Shown: piece by piece, positions 5,981-6,145 of the stretch
How the letters are laid out: the number at the start of each line of letters is the position of its first letter
Numbering within the stretch: position 1 is the first letter of the stretch
Origin: Acidobacteriaceae bacterium
Lineage (GTDB): Bacteria; Acidobacteriota; Terriglobia; Bryobacterales; Bryobacteraceae
DNA length: 6,145 bases
Direction of reading: 5' to 3'
Assembly (NCBI GenBank): GCA_019246575.1
Contig: JAFAQG010000063.1
Span: 1 to 6,145, forward strand
Translations under genes and position numbers: made by a program
The notes under the pieces: model-generated
The model's database searches: none
Seen by the model: the letters and a program-made list of their open reading frames with translations, nothing else
Told to the model about the DNA's origin: nothing

Positions 5981-6145
5981 ATGCGCTTGAAATCGATGCT
6001 CTTGGCCGCAGGGCTCTTGGCCGGCGTGGCAACTCCCGGCACACTGCTCGCCCAAAATAGTGACTCGGATCTGCCTCCAGTCATCGACGTGCACGTGCAC
6101 GCGATGCTCGAGTCGTTCCCCGGAGGCGGACCAATATGTCCGAAC
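5981..6145 (+). CDS. Secreted amidohydrolase family protein (N-terminal fragment)
   Basis: The first 55 codons of a gene that continues past the window end. Residues 1-25 form a good Sec signal peptide: Arg2 and Lys4, a hydrophobic core MLLAAGLLAGVA, and LLAQN with likely cleavage after Ala24. The mature N-terminus then reads LPPVIDVHVHAM (31-42). IDVHVHA carries the HxH metal-binding motif on the first strand of amidohydrolase TIM barrels, as in amidohydrolase-2 proteins (PF04909). It follows the tannase-family gene by 24 bp on the same strand with its own ribosome binding site, so the two are probably co-transcribed and both products exported. The family includes hydrolases and non-oxidative decarboxylases of aromatic acids; the fragment is too short to choose. 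It was identified by reading the frame directly because it is open at the window edge. Confidence 0.8.
   Translation, partial: MRLKSMLLAAGLLAGVATPGTLLAQNSDSDLPPVIDVHVHAMLESFPGGGPICPN

Overview
The window looks like a chromosomal catabolic or transport region of a Gram-negative bacterium. The evidence is dense gene packing, a LysR regulator divergent from a transporter, moderately high GC, GTG starts and Sec-type signal peptides. Pseudomonadota or Acidobacteriota are the likeliest sources, but nothing here settles the phylum. There are no RNA genes, insertion sequences or CRISPR arrays.

Layout. Positions 1-465 (+) hold the C-terminal part of an alpha/beta-hydrolase-domain protein (Abhydrolase_10 type), whose reading frame breaks once at about 97-112. 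Its stop overlaps the start of an AtuA-family (DUF1446) gene at 458-1804 (+). That gene is joined by an ATGA overlap to a small gene for the AtuA-like ferredoxin-fold domain at 1801-2124 (+). These three form one tight operon. A LysR regulator (2071-3003, -) converges on it and overlaps the small gene by 54 bp. From a 62-bp divergent spacer, a CitMHS-family carboxylate transporter (3066-4367, +) runs the other way. After a 92-bp spacer comes a secreted tannase/feruloyl-esterase-family hydrolase (4460-5956, +), followed 24 bp later by the start of a secreted amidohydrolase (5981 to the window end, +).

Working model (inference). The tannase-family esterase, and perhaps the amidohydrolase, act outside the cytoplasm to release small acids from an ester. 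The CitMHS carrier imports a citrate-like di- or tricarboxylate, possibly complexed with a metal, under LysR control. The AtuA pair, with the Abhydrolase_10 protein, processes an organic acid or terpenoid-type substrate inside the cell. The biochemical role of AtuA/DUF1446 proteins is not established, so this pairing with a citrate-type transporter is the most useful functional clue here.

Most notable points: the single-base frame break in the first gene; AtuA encoded as two cistrons; a compact palindrome plus direct repeat in the lysR-citMHS spacer; the coding-coding convergent overlap; and a hairpin directly before a GTG-started esterase gene that lacks a ribosome binding site.
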